Source of the DNA: Caprimulgus europaeus
Taxonomy: Eukaryota > Chordata > Aves > Caprimulgiformes > Caprimulgidae
Direction: 5' to 3'
DNA: 64,000 nt
Assembly: GCA_907165065.1 (NCBI GenBank)
Contig: OU015523.1
Coordinates: 114,850,246-114,914,245, forward strand
How positions within the stretch are numbered: the first letter of the stretch is position 1; each line of letters begins with the position of its first letter. The position numbers were made by a program, and so were the translations under genes. This document shows, one piece after another, positions 11,352-22,240 of the stretch. The notes below the pieces were generated by a model, which had not been told where the DNA came from, made no database searches, and saw only the letters and a program-made list of their open reading frames with translations.

Positions 11352-13501
11352 TGTTTGCATGGGTTATTTCAGGGAGATAAAAGGAAACTTATTCAATATT
11401 CCGAGCTGAAAGCAAAAAGCTGTGTGACAGTGTTAGACTTGGACCAATGGAGAGCCTGGGTATGGTGTTGCAGGCAAAGCATCACATGAACGTCATTCTT
11501 TGCTTTTCCTTTTATTCAGAACAGGGGTTGAGTGGACTTGTGCCAAATGAAATACACAACATAAATACACCCTTATGTTCTTCTGTTATAGGTTGAAGGA
11601 AAGCCTTATATGTCTCCAGTTCAACTAAATGCTTATTAATCTATTTCCTCTAAAGATAAGCACACTAATAACTCCGTTTACCAAGTGGAATAGAACTTAA
11701 CATTATATTCTAATATAAAAGTGTAATGGAGCTGATCTTGGCAATATACTTCCTATTTGCTTATCAATAAATTGATCACTTCCTCTACAGGATAAAAGAA
11801 AATTACAATTTAGAGCTATTGTCCAATATGATATTGCATCCTCCTCTGAAGCACCTAGCAAAGTACTCTATAGCTGCAGAATAACCTGTCTCAGATTACG
11901 ATTTTACCTTCATCCTTAGTTGCTAGAATTTGGTTTACACCTGCGACTAACAGATTCCAAACGTTCTCCAATTTTTGGTAGCACTAGCCATTATGACTTT
12001 AAACACTCAAAGTATTCACAGAACAGCCAGTAGCTCTTTAAATTTACCAGACTCCTGACTTACACAGTTTACTTAGCATTTTAGTACTCTCCATCTCCAA
12101 ATTATTCTGAATATGTCATTGGTTTTGTGTCATGAGTATCTAATGATGAAAAAAAAGATTATTCTAGTCTATTGTGTCTAGAACTATCCATTGTTTTATA
12201 TGCAGTGCCACATAAAGCTGTCTCCTATTGCTTTTGAAGAAACTGTTTATCTCCTCAGGGTTCTCTGATGCAGATTGATACAGAACTTATTTTTCCCTTT
12301 ATGATGTTTCTGTACTTCTAAAGGCTTATTTCAGTCCCCGTAGGCCAATAATTTCCTTAGAAATTTTCTACTTCCAAAAATATTTTAAAATTCTGTATTC
12401 TTTAGATTTTTTTCTCATCTAGAACTTTCTTAGGTCTCTGATTTTCACTTTTTCCAAGTTCACTGGCAAGGTTTATTTTCTTTCACTGAAGGATACTTCC
12501 TTCATTAAAGTAATTTTCCTAATTTGCAAATGAAAAATACTGGATTTTTATTTTGCTCTTCTACTTTTGGAATTATTAACAGGTTAACAAAGTTTAAAGC
12601 TATTATTTTATGAGTAAGTTTGAAAATTTATTTTCTCAGCCAGTTACTGTTTGCAACAAGCCTCACAGAAAATAAGATGGAACTGGTGATGAATTTACTC
12701 TGTTTCCTCTCCAAGAAGAGAACAGAATTTTAATTTAAAGTGTGAGATGAGTTAAGGGCACATGACCAAATAATTGTAGAAGTAATATAGAAGGACTTGG
12801 AGTATTGATAATTTGGAGGTATTCTCTGAGAAGAGTTTCATATCTGCATAGACAGACTTTACCTAAACATATGGGATACCAGCATGCAATCTAAACTGGC
12901 AGAAGAATAAAAAGAACTTGAAATTAAGAGTTGGGAAGAAATAACATAGTTCCTTCATTTAAAACTCAGAGCAGGTGGAATTTTGGCCTCAGGAAGTAGG
13001 TGACAAAAAATACAGAAAATAGGAGCTCAAAGGCTGAGGAGTTCAACTGATAATAAAAATAGCAGCAGAGTCAGAAAAAGGATACCAATATAACCTGTGC
13101 AAAACAGGTTATTCAAAAACAGTGAGGAATTAAAATTAAAGTTTATGGAAATAATTCTATTAGAATGGAATTACACCAATGATTAGAGAAGAGAAATATT
13201 AACTGAAAGGTGTATACTCATCATAAAAGAAAAAAAAAAAGGAAGAAAAAAAGCAAAATAAAGAGAGAGGATGATATCCTAGTAAAAGCCAAAATTACAT
13301 TGGGGAAGAGTTGTAAAGACAATGTGCAGGGAAGGATGCAGAAACCTGTGGTAGGATGAAATCACCTCTGCTTTAGTAGGGAAATACTAATGGGAACAAT
13401 TTAATGATGGGACACTGCAGCTCCTTACATGTAAAGAAGATAATAAACATACTAGCGGCTGTTGAGTTCTGGACTTACACCTGGTAGATTTGTTCAATAC
13501 A
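11352..13501. other. Intronic AT-rich DNA, no gene seen
   Basis: Very AT-rich, with an A/G-rich stretch at 13225-13270. Parts of 12.7-13.5 kb may be unrecognisable old retroelement sequence, since the old CR1 piece follows. Confidence 0.45.
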
Positions 13502-13550
13502 GGGTCTGTTTACCAACAGACCCCTGCCTTTGTTTTGATAAAAAACAAAG
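13502..13550. repeat. Two adjacent perfect 9-bp hairpins
   Basis: GGGTCTGTT-TACC-AACAGACCC at 13502-13523 is followed four bases later by CTTTGTTTT-GATAA-AAAACAAAG at 13528-13550. Both stems are perfect. No gene or known repeat explains them. Confidence 0.7.
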
Positions 13551-13699
13551 ACATCCCTGAATAGCCTGTCATAGAAAATAAGCCTGTATTGAAAGCAGAT
13601 GAGATTATTTTGTTTAAGTAAAATTGAAGAATAAACAAAACAGGCATAACTAGGAAGGGGTTTTGCACATTTTGATAAATAAAAGAAGCTAACTAGGAA

Positions 13700-14210
13700 A
13701 GTGAAGTAATCTGTATTGAGGACCTGAGGGACTTGAATGTAGAGGAAGCTTGGCATCTCTTCACATTAAGGATACAAAACTGTTCTCTGGACCTTGTATC
13801 CGAAAGAAGGAAAAAGTCTAAGAAGAAGCTCCAGATCTAGTTGGAGGAAAATTTATCTCAGCAAGGATACCAGGGGCAAGAAATGAGGCTACAAGGAACA
13901 GGAAAAGGTATGTCCACCAAAGAAAACTGCTAGGGAGATCAAAAACAGATAAAATGGGAACTGGCAAAAACCTAAACTTAATCGGCTTTGCAAAGACTTA
14001 AAAAATGAATAAAATGCCCTTTCACCACATTAACAAAATGAAAAAGGAAAGAGGAGCTACTGGGGGAAGGGGAATCTGAAAATCAACTTAAACCAGCTGC
14101 TGATCTGAAGAAAGATTTTGTAATAGTTTTTAATAAGGACAATAATGGTGGCCTTGGGGACAAGGCAGGCTGACAGGTGAGGAATTAACATATCTACAGT
14201 AAAGAGATGA
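13700..14210 (+). repeat. Probable very old CR1 internal fragment
   Basis: Between about 13.9 and 14.15 kb the plus strand keeps the word order of the CR1 ORF2 segment before the reverse transcriptase: GAACTGGCAAAAACC, CTTAAAAAATGAATAAAA, CATTAACAAAATGAAAAAGG. Translated, this gives a worn version of the K-N-K-x-F-F-x-x-I-N-x-K-x-K motif. Divergence is high and the boundaries are uncertain. Confidence 0.45.
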
Positions 14211-14741
14211 TGTCAGAGAGATTGAATACACTTGACAGCAGGAAATTCTTAACATCTGTCATCTCAGAGATGCTGTCATGGGTTCTGAAAGGACAGAGAG
14301 CTACATGTGGGACCTGTGAAAAGGGGCTGAGTGTGTTCTCTGGTCCTCACTGTCAGTAGCGAAGTGCTGATTTCTCTCAGGCTGTGGCACAGAGCTTGGC
14401 TCCTGCATGCATCCCAAAGAGCAGTTTTGCCATGACTCACCTGTAGCTGTGGTGCTCCCACACTTCAGCAGCCATTTCCTCCTCCCTTCGTATCGTGCTG
14501 GCACAACTGTTGTTTCTTTTTGCATGAATGATGACAGCAATAAGTGAGAAAAACTATTAGTCAGGAAGTAATGAGAAAACTAAAACAGTGATGTCACCTC
14601 TGGAAGATCCATTTGTCTGTCATAGAGTATGTGACAACATGGCACTTGTATTTCAGGTGGTAAATCGATTGCAAAGAAAGAAAGAATCGAGAAATCTTCA
14701 TGCTTCGTAATTGTAGGAAAGGCTGCAGAAACAAATTTGAA
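14211..14741. other. Intronic DNA between two CR1 parts
   Basis: Nothing recognised. The overlapping minus-strand frames of 60-120 codons are not family members. Confidence 0.4.
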
Positions 14742-15475
14742 AGGAAAGGGAAAACATAATCCAGGAGTGCAGCACAGACTGGGATCTACCTGTTTGGAGG
14801 GCAGCTCTGTGCAAAGGGATTTGGGGGTCCTGGTGGACAACAAGCTAGATATGAGTGAACAGTGTGCTGCTGCAGCAAAGAAAGCAAATGGGATTCTGGG
14901 TTGCATCAACAAGAGAATTACCAGCAGAGATAAAGATGTCATTATCCCACTCTACCCAATGCTTGTCAGGCTACACCTGGAATACTGTGTTCAGTTTTGG
15001 TCCCCGCTATGCAAAAAAGATGAGGACAGGCTGAAGAGGGTCCAGAGAAGGGCCATTACGCTGATCAAAGGACTGGGAAGCCTGCCATATGAGGAAAGGC
15101 TGAGAGAACTGGGTTTGTTCAGCCTTGAGAAAAGAAGGGTCAGGGGAGACCTTATCACCATGTTCCAGTACTTAAAGGGTGGCTACAAGGAAGATGGAGA
15201 CTCCCTTTTTACAAGGAGTCATGTGGAAAACATGAGGGGTAATGGGTACAAGTTAATTCTGGGGAGATTCTGATTGGACACAAGGAAATTTTTTCACAAT
15301 GAGAACAATCAGCCATTGGGATAATGTCCCCAGGGAAGTGGCTGATTCCACAACATTGGACTCTTTTAAGATTCAGCTGGGCAGGGTGCTGGGTCATCTT
15401 GTGTAGACGCTGCTTTTGCCAAGAAGGGCTGAAATAGTTGATCCTTGAGCTCCCTTCCAACCTGGATTAATTCAG
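14742..15475 (+). repeat. CR1 LINE, ORF2 3' part with 178-codon open frame
   Basis: The open frame 14737-15273 covers the conserved CR1 ORF2 carboxy end: [57 protein letters not shown]. It stops at 15273, inside the normal reading region. The 3' UTR continues to about 15475 but has lost the usual terminal octamers. It is a dead, 5'-truncated copy. Confidence 0.92.
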
Positions 15476-18400
15476 CTGGGATAGGTGAACTGAAAGGCTC
15501 AAAACAATGAGGGAAATGAAGAGCCTGGTTAATTAGAGGAAACTAAAAGCATTTAGCTTGCATATCATGGAAAAACAAAGGTTGAGAGGTAAATATGTGT
15601 TAAATATGTGCATATGGCACAAGAAATCTCACCAGGTAGAGAAATTATCTATCCAAGTTAAATGACAATTATAGTTCTACAAATAAAAAAATTGACTAAA
15701 AAATAATAAGTACGAAGTTAAAATTAAAAAAATGTTTGAACCATAGTATTATTACAAAGAGACAGAAAAGCTTTATTATAAGTGTTGAGTTCAATGAACT
15801 TTTGTGAATGTTGAAGTCACATTCCCATTAATTTCTTAGTGTTGAGTAGCTTCAAGGCTAGAGATCCTAAATGTAAGAGGGAATGTGAAGGTCATATGAA
15901 CACAATCCCAGGGCTAAGAAGTCCATGGATCCAGGATTCAAGAAGTCAGGAGTATAAAAGCTGAAACCATAGGAGTGGGATCTCATGCTCTACTCAAAGT
16001 ATATTCTTGTCAGCATCACTGCTGATATTAAAAGAAAATTTCACCAAGCAGTTTCAGGACCCAGGAAGCATATTGAACACTTCAGTTGTATTGATTGGTA
16101 ATTTTTTTCTTTTTTAATGTCAGTCTTATTTGGATCAATATGATCTCTTGGAGGTCAGGTAATGAGATGGAAGAAAATGTGCAAATTCTAAAATGGAACT
16201 TGACAAGTTACTAGAAGAATTACATGATGACTTCTCACTTGATATGTTGATTCCCTCTTACCTAAATGTAGGTGACTACATTGAGATAGCTCCTCTTGAT
16301 TCTCTTTGTTTTAAGTGGAGAGAATTAAACGCTTTAATGGGCTGAATCATGCCATCCCAATATGGATGTCAAAAATAATTTAGATTAACTAAGCCTTAAA
16401 AACGCTTCTTTTTCTCCATTGATTATAAAGAGAGCTCAAGGGAAGAAGTTCAGAAACAGGTATCTCCACTGTAGTCTTCTAACAGACAAATTCCACCCCA
16501 GGAGACAACTCTCCTCTATCCCAGGGGACAGGAATAACAATAGAGGAGGAATAAAGGAGAGAAAGACAACTGGTGTGGCCAAAGAGATGAAGAATAACTG
16601 AAAACAGCATATACCAATGGAAAAAGCATACCCTCAGCTATATTACAGAGAAGTGGAGTGAAGGCTATGGAAAGGAAAAGCATGGAAAAAGAGTAAAAGA
16701 CTTGGTTATATTCCTAAGTTAAACTATCACCATTGCCAAACATGTTTATTTAGTAGATAGACAACTACCAAAACTACAATTCTATGTGCAGGAACGTTTT
16801 ATTTTGTACAGCTGTACATATGAGAAGTATTGCCCATCTCTACAGCCACACTCACATTAGATAGAACTAAACATGCAAACAGACCCATGTTCTTGCAGGT
16901 AGAAGAAACATGAAATTTGATTTAATTTGTGTTGCAACAGCAACTTGCAATTAAAATGGAAATCAAAGTCTCATCGTGCTGTGTTAGCCGTTATATATAG
17001 AACAGAAAATAATGGAGAGAATGAAGAGAGTTGATACAAAGCACTGAAAATATCACTTTCTGCTAATGTCTTCTTTGGCAGTGCACCAATATTAGACCTC
17101 CTGCCAAACATCAAAGGGTCTCAAGTCCTCACTACTCTTTAAAATTATATTGAGTTAATGTGCCTAATTCTCACCTCTCACTTATTTTATGCTGGCTTTA
17201 AGGCCAATGAAATACAAATGGTTTGCTTTATCTCCCTCCTCTGGGAGTTATCTCATCAGTTTCCAACTTCTGAAGTGCTTCCTACTGGGTTCTTACCACA
17301 GCCCATAATGTTATGGTTACAGCTATGGCTATACAAATGTATCATGAAATTCTTAAAAGCATCTAGTGGTTTTGACTGACTTGATGCACCTTCAGAACAC
17401 TTCATCCAGCAGTGATTGTTGAGCACAAGCAAACTTTAGCACTTCAAAAGTTTAGCACTTTAAAAGCTGCCCTCAACTGGGCATACTTGATGACACCCAA
17501 AATCAATAGTGACTTTTGAAAATTCAGAACACATTTGACACTTCAAATAGAAAAACAGGCTAATTTATTCTATTATTCCCATCTACAGTTTTATTTAATT
17601 TTGTAGTATGTTGGACAAAGTTACTCTCCTCTCAAATTAGAAATTATAAAAGCATTAATTTATGGAAATTAAATCACTTTTAGAAATCAGAAGTTGCTCA
17701 GCCACTCACAGAAAGGCTGAGTGCAGTTACACAAGACAAGCATGTTGATTCATACCAATTATGCCATGCATTACTTGGAAAAGCCTTCACAAATGTTCCC
17801 CTCCCCCTTCAAAACCCAATTTAAACGTGGGAAAGAGGCTTCTGTATGCTATGAAACAATCTTTCTGTTGTAAGGCTGGCAAAATTCCCACTGTTTAAGG
17901 AGTGAATGAGCAATCTCTAAAAGCATCAGTCCTACCCATTCTCCATTTCTTTCCTGCTGAGCATAATACTTACCAGCATAAAGGCTAATGGGTCATTTTA
18001 TTTCACTCCATTCTTGTGCTTCGTATTATATAACAGCATTAAGATAGATTTGCTTTTGATCACGCTTTAATTTTAAGGAGAGTGATGCAGAATTACATTA
18101 TTTGCAATTACCAGATTTCTCTGTAAAGCCTAGGACAGGGTAGTGTTGATGAATGCTGGAAACATGCTTAAGCCCTGTTTTGCTTTCTGAAGGGAAGATT
18201 ACTGTTTGTACTGGACAAGTGGGCAGAGATGCTTAATTTATTCCTCATACACCTGTGGCTTATTTGAAGTCACAAACTCTGATCTCCATCCAAGAAAATC
18301 TCTCATTAGCTTCTTCAAACAGAACTGAATGTTGATGGTGCTATAGCTCTTCCTTTTTTCTTTGATCATTTGGACCCCCTCTCTCTTGTCACAACCACTC

Positions 18401-19109
18401 CACTAGCTTCATCTTGTCTCTCTCTGACATCCCTTATTACAAGTCTAACTATTTTCATGCCATTTTTCCTCACTGTTTTATTTTCTACCACTTCCACTTC
18501 CCTTGCAAATACAAACGTGTTGTTTCTGGTTTGCTCAGAAAGGAAAACCTGTAAGTCCACCTCTTTGTCCATCTTTATCAGAGGCTAAGGGCTCCCAAGC
18601 ACTGCCTCAGCTCTCCCTCATCTCCCCATTCCCTCCATCGCTCCACCCACATCAGTTTGCAGTCTTCTTCCACTCTGGTACTTCCCTAAGAATTTTTCTT
18701 GTGAAAGAACTTTGTGGATATTTACCAAACTATCCTCTTTCAGCTTCACTCCCAAAAGCCATCTCTCCCTGATGGAAAACTAAGAACTGGCAAATTAAAA
18801 AATATTTAACTTCATGAAGATTACACAGAAGGAACTACCTGTTGTTCTTCATGGTACTTATCAAAGATGGAGAGATCCTTGGGACAGGATCAGTGACATC
18901 ACATTAAGGATGAACCTAGGAGGAAATCAGTTAGTAGGTATTTTAATTAGATAAGATGGACTGTCTTATTTCAACTGTCTTAGGACGCCACAGAGCACTT
19001 TGATTAGTGTCTTGGAACTTATTCATTCAGGCATTGCTCTCTTCCAGTCCAAACCTTTCCCTCTGCTGTCGTTTGAAGGAAAGAAACAGTTCAGAAGAGA
19101 GCCCTTCTC
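15476..19109. other. Intronic AT-rich DNA, pyrimidine tract at 18.35-18.78 kb
   Basis: There is a 16-bp imperfect tandem duplication (TTTAGCACTTCAAAAG, one mismatch) at 17435-17466. At 18345-18780 the plus strand is pyrimidine-rich and yields low-complexity frames on both strands. No gene is seen. Confidence 0.5.
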
Positions 19110-19330
19110 ACCTCCCCGCCTCGGCTGGGATCTCCAGCGAGACCCCATTCCCTGGGCGCTCGTTTCCCCGGAGCCCAGGCGCGAATACCCCCGTGAACGT
19201 GACTTCCCCCGCCGCTCCGCTGGAGCTGCCCCCGCCCGCCCGCCCCCGGTACTCCTGATTACCGAGGGGGTGCCGCCTTCCCCGGCTCGGCACCGGTAAG
19301 GATCTTTACCGACCGCGGTACGGCTCAGCT
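19110..19330. promoter_or_regulatory. Second CpG-rich block inside MTNR1B intron 1
   Basis: About 220 bp of dense GC and CpG sequence stands out from the AT-rich surroundings, roughly 1.8 kb into the intron. On the plus strand it ends with a good splice-donor match (CG|GTAAG at 19295/19296). CpG content stays moderately raised from here to exon 1. It could be an alternative or antisense promoter, or an enhancer. No protein-coding frame here is convincing. Confidence 0.45.
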
Positions 19331-19544
19331 ATTCTCAGTAGTGGCTTGGCTCCCTTAAATGTGCAACCTAAGGCAAAGCACCGTGCCCGCTGCCCTGAGC
19401 AGCTCCCTCCCTATTTCCTCCCTTGCTCACCCAAACCACACTTCCAGAGGTCCTCAGGTTCGGCGCTGCTCCGTGGGGTGCGATCGCTCAGCCCCACACA
19501 AACGGGACCCACCGGCATCCCTCGCATGAAGCTGAAAGTATTTT

Positions 19545-19760
19545 CACAGAATGGTGGGGGTTGGAAGGGACCTCTGGAGATCTTCTAGTCCAACCCCCTG
19601 CCAAACCAGGTTCCGTACAGCAAGTTGCACAGGACTGCATCCAGGCAGGTTCTGAACATCTCCAGAGAAGGAGACTCCACAACCTCTCTGGGGAGCCTGT
19701 CCCAGGGCTCCAACACCCTCAAAATGATCCAGGAGAGGAAGTCTCACCCCTCTCTAAACT
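19545..19760 (-). repeat. CR1 LINE 3' fragment
   Basis: It starts CACAGAATGGTGGGGGTTGG and holds the CR1 3' UTR words TAGTCCAACCCCCTGCC, GGAGACTCCACAACC and GGGGAGCCTGTCCCAGG in antisense. It lies between the two CpG-rich blocks. It belongs to the same subfamily as the copy at 32.5 kb, which it matches closely. Confidence 0.9.
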
Positions 19761-20959
19761 GCTTCTGTTCCTAAGCATCATTTAACTTAAAACAAGGGCA
19801 AATGAGTGTCTCCAGTTAGCAGGAACCCTAGTCACTGCATGTGAAATGCTCGGGCAGGGACACACATTAAAAAAACTCACCAAACCCAAACAAAACAATC
19901 AACTGTGAGAAACAAGTCAGCGGTTCTCCCTCCTACCCCACGTGAAGCCCTACCGATAGAACACAGAGCCCGCTGGCTGTGAGAGCGCAGGGGACACTGT
20001 CCACCTGACTTCCCTCAGCTCTTAGCAAAGTTTTGTTACCCCGACCTGCGAGCACATCGCAAAACGATGTCATTCCAGGCTGAAGAAGCGAGCAGCTTCG
20101 GGAACTACTTGGTGCCATAAGAATTTCAGTAGGTACACCACTGTTTCGAGGGTAGCACCTTATACTGCACCAACACCCAAGAGCCAGCCGAGGGTAAGTA
20201 CGCGAGCGGCACCCGGCTCTGCGCATCAGGTAACAATCGGCAGCATCAGCAAGGTGGGGGGAAAAAAGAGGATCCGCATGCACTGGGACACACGAGAATC
20301 GGGCAAGAAGTTGGCCGGAGAGAGGCAAATCCGAGCGGTTTCCCCTATCCACAGTTTTGTAGTTTCAGACACCTGTAACTAGCCCAGCAAAGTGAGAAGA
20401 GAAAGCAAGTAAGAAGTTTAGCAAATAAATCACTCAAAGCCACATTTTATTACACACAAAGAAAAAGTGTAGACACGAGTCAAGAAAAACACCTCACTTT
20501 TTATTTGTTGCTTTCTGGTTGAAAGGTATTCGGTGAGGGGACAAGAAGACGATTTCATGGAAGATTATCGTGAACTCTGATGAAGATTTCGGAGCGTGGG
20601 CTGAGCCGCTTTTCCACACAGGCACAGCACCTCCTCTTCAGAAGTTACCTTAAGCAAGTTTTAAAGTTCTTTCTTCTTCCAACAGCTCTGGGCAAGCTCT
20701 TTGTCTCCCGTATTTTAATGGGATGGCACCGTTTCTCCTCACCAATAGCTCCATAGAGACCACACAATGCCTCGTTAAGAGCCCATTACCGACCTGCAAC
20801 CCCCCGGAAGGGCTGGGACAAGGCAGAGCCCAGGCTGAGGGGAGCGCGGGGGGCTATGAAGGGCTACCACAGGACCCCTCGCTCGGAGGTCCCTGCACAC
20901 ATTACAGGGCAAGCACCCAGAGAGGGGACCCTCTTGTCCCCTGACTTCAGCAGGCGGCC
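19761..20959. other. Intronic DNA with raised CpG
   Basis: It lies between the two CpG-rich blocks; CpG dinucleotides stay more frequent than elsewhere in the window (for example 20040-20350). A 139-codon minus frame at 19933-20352 has no domain resemblance and is not called. Confidence 0.4.
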
Positions 20960-21084
20960 CGCCCGGACTCCACCAGCAGGCTGGTCCCCTCAGGGCAGCT
21001 AGAAGCGGGGACCCGGGTGCCCGTAAGGCTGTAGGCGCTCGTTACCTGCCGCCGCCGGGCGGGTGCCGGGGCTCAAGCCCTTAC

Positions 21085-21298
21085 CTGAGTTCCTGAGCTT
21101 GCGATTCTTGAAGACAGAGATGATGACCAGCAGGTTGCCCAAGATGTCCACCACGGTGGTGAAGATCAGCACGCCGGAGAGCACCGTCACCACCCAGGCG
21201 GGCCGCGGGGCTCCCGCCGCCTCCTCCCGCTCCGCCAAGCCGAAGCGGCCTCGCCCGCCCGGGTCGCAGCAGTTCCTCAGGGAGCCATTCTCCAGCAT
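21085..21298 (-). CDS. MTNR1B: Melatonin receptor type 1B, coding exon 1 (partial gene)
   Basis: This is the first coding exon of a class A G-protein-coupled receptor for melatonin, a plasma-membrane receptor that couples mainly to Gi. Seen in the sequence: 71 codons plus one base, starting MLENGSLRNCCDPGG. Asn4 lies in an N-glycosylation sequon (NGS) and Cys10-Cys11 form a pair, as in MTNR1B amino termini. TM1 spans about residues 35-61, with the GN pair (the conserved N1.50) at 54-55 and the first intracellular loop KNRKLRNSG after it. The exon ends ACTCAG, followed by the donor GTAAGG, inside the codon after RNS; this is where melatonin receptor genes carry their single conserved coding intron. 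The start is the first ATG in a GC-rich leader; its -3 base is G. The amino-terminal match favours MTNR1B over MTNR1A or MTNR1C. Exon 2 (TM2-TM7) is not found at lower coordinates and probably lies beyond the left edge. The exon itself looks intact. Confidence 0.93.
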
Positions 21299-21411
21299 CG
21301 CTGTCGCTCCGGGCGCTGCCCCGGCGCCCCCGCTGACTGCCCGCGCAGGAGAGCGGGAAGGCTTTTAACGGCCGCGCCGCGCGCGCTGCCCCTCCCGGTC
21401 CCCGGCGGAGT

Positions 21412-21426
21412 GGCCGGGGCGGGGCC
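21412..21426. promoter_or_regulatory. GC box (SP1/KLF-type) upstream of MTNR1B
   Basis: The sequence GGCCGGGGCGGGGCC, nearly palindromic, lies about 115-130 bp upstream of the MTNR1B start codon on the minus strand. It contains a perfect GGGGCGGGGC core. Its place in the CpG island makes it a likely proximal promoter element; binding is inferred. Confidence 0.5.
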
Positions 21427-21966
21427 AGCGCTCCTCCCGAGGCGGTGCGGGACAGCCGGCATGGGGGCGTTTTTCGTGGCCCCCGCCGTCAGCCCCGGCC
21501 CCGCTCCGGGGGCGGTTGAGGAAGAGAGCCGTCTCTCGATGGGGTAGGGGGATCTCCCGCGGCAGGTAGGGCGCCTCTGGGTGCCGAGGGGCGGGAGGCG
21601 GCGGCAGCGGCCACTGGCGGCGGGGGCGGCTCGGCCATCCCTGGTGCTGGCTGGCGAGAGCCTGGAGCCACGGAGAGCGGCGCGAGCGGCGAAGGGCCGG
21701 GTGAGGGCGCCCGGCGGCGGAGCCCTCCTTCCTCAGCGCCTTTCCTGCAGTAGTCGCCGACACCGCTTTGCTGCGGGCGGCTTCCGCCGCCGGGCTCAGC
21801 CGCTACCTTCCGCCGCGGGGAAAGGTCTTTTATTTGCGAGGCTCGGTCCAGCGAGTGTTCCCGGCAGGGCAAGGCCGGGGAACCCCCTTCCCCTCAACAC
21901 GGTGCGCTCAGGGTTTTTCTGAGGCATTCCTTCCTTTAGTCTGCGCAACAGATCGGGAAAGGTTTT

Positions 21967-22240
21967 ACGGAATCACAGAATCGCCTGGTTTGGGAAAGAC
22001 CTTTAAGATCATCAAGTCCAACCATTAACCTCACACTGACAAGTCCCCGACTAAACCATGTCCCTCAGCACTATGTCTAGACTCTGAAATACTTCCAGAG
22101 ATGGGGATTCCACCACTGCCCCGGGCAAGCCCTTCCAGTGCCTGAGAACCCTTTCAAGAAAGAAGTTCTTCCTCAGATCCAATACAGACTTCCCTTGGCG
22201 CAACTTGAGGCCATTTCCTCTTGTCCTGTCACTTGTTGCA
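21967..22240 (-). repeat. CR1 LINE 3' fragment at the CpG-island edge
   Basis: It starts GGAATCACAGAATCG and continues with TTTGGGAAAGACC, AAGATCATCAAGTCCAACC and TTCCTCTTGTCCTGTCAC. This is a CR1 subfamily whose UTR differs from the 19.5-kb copy. It marks the upstream border of the MTNR1B CpG island. Confidence 0.88.

Larger units (their letters stand above)
1..21084 (-). other. Inferred MTNR1B intron 1 (3' part beyond window)
   Basis: The donor GTAAGG begins at 21084 on the minus strand. No acceptor plus GPCR exon was found down to position 1: no open frame shows the DRY-like (NRY), CWxP or NPxxY-like (NAxxY) signatures of a melatonin receptor. The whole interval is therefore read as intron. 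It is filled with CR1 pieces, an ERV Env-like frame and AT-rich DNA. A short 5' untranslated exon or a nested gene cannot be excluded. Confidence 0.7.
20960..21925. promoter_or_regulatory. CpG island and promoter region of MTNR1B
   Basis: A block of about 1 kb is very rich in C, G and CpG, in contrast to the AT-rich flanks, and it covers exon 1 and the DNA just upstream. It holds several SP1-like GC boxes and no canonical TATAAA close to the start codon. This is the pattern of a TATA-less CpG-island promoter. Frames of 60-130 codons in this block on both strands are low-complexity products of GC content and are not called as genes. Confidence 0.8.

Noticed and set aside
21365-21922. Open frames of 113-132 codons on both strands of the CpG island
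   Set aside because: Ala/Arg/Pro/Gly-rich low-complexity products of GC content; they overlap each other on opposite strands and show no domain.
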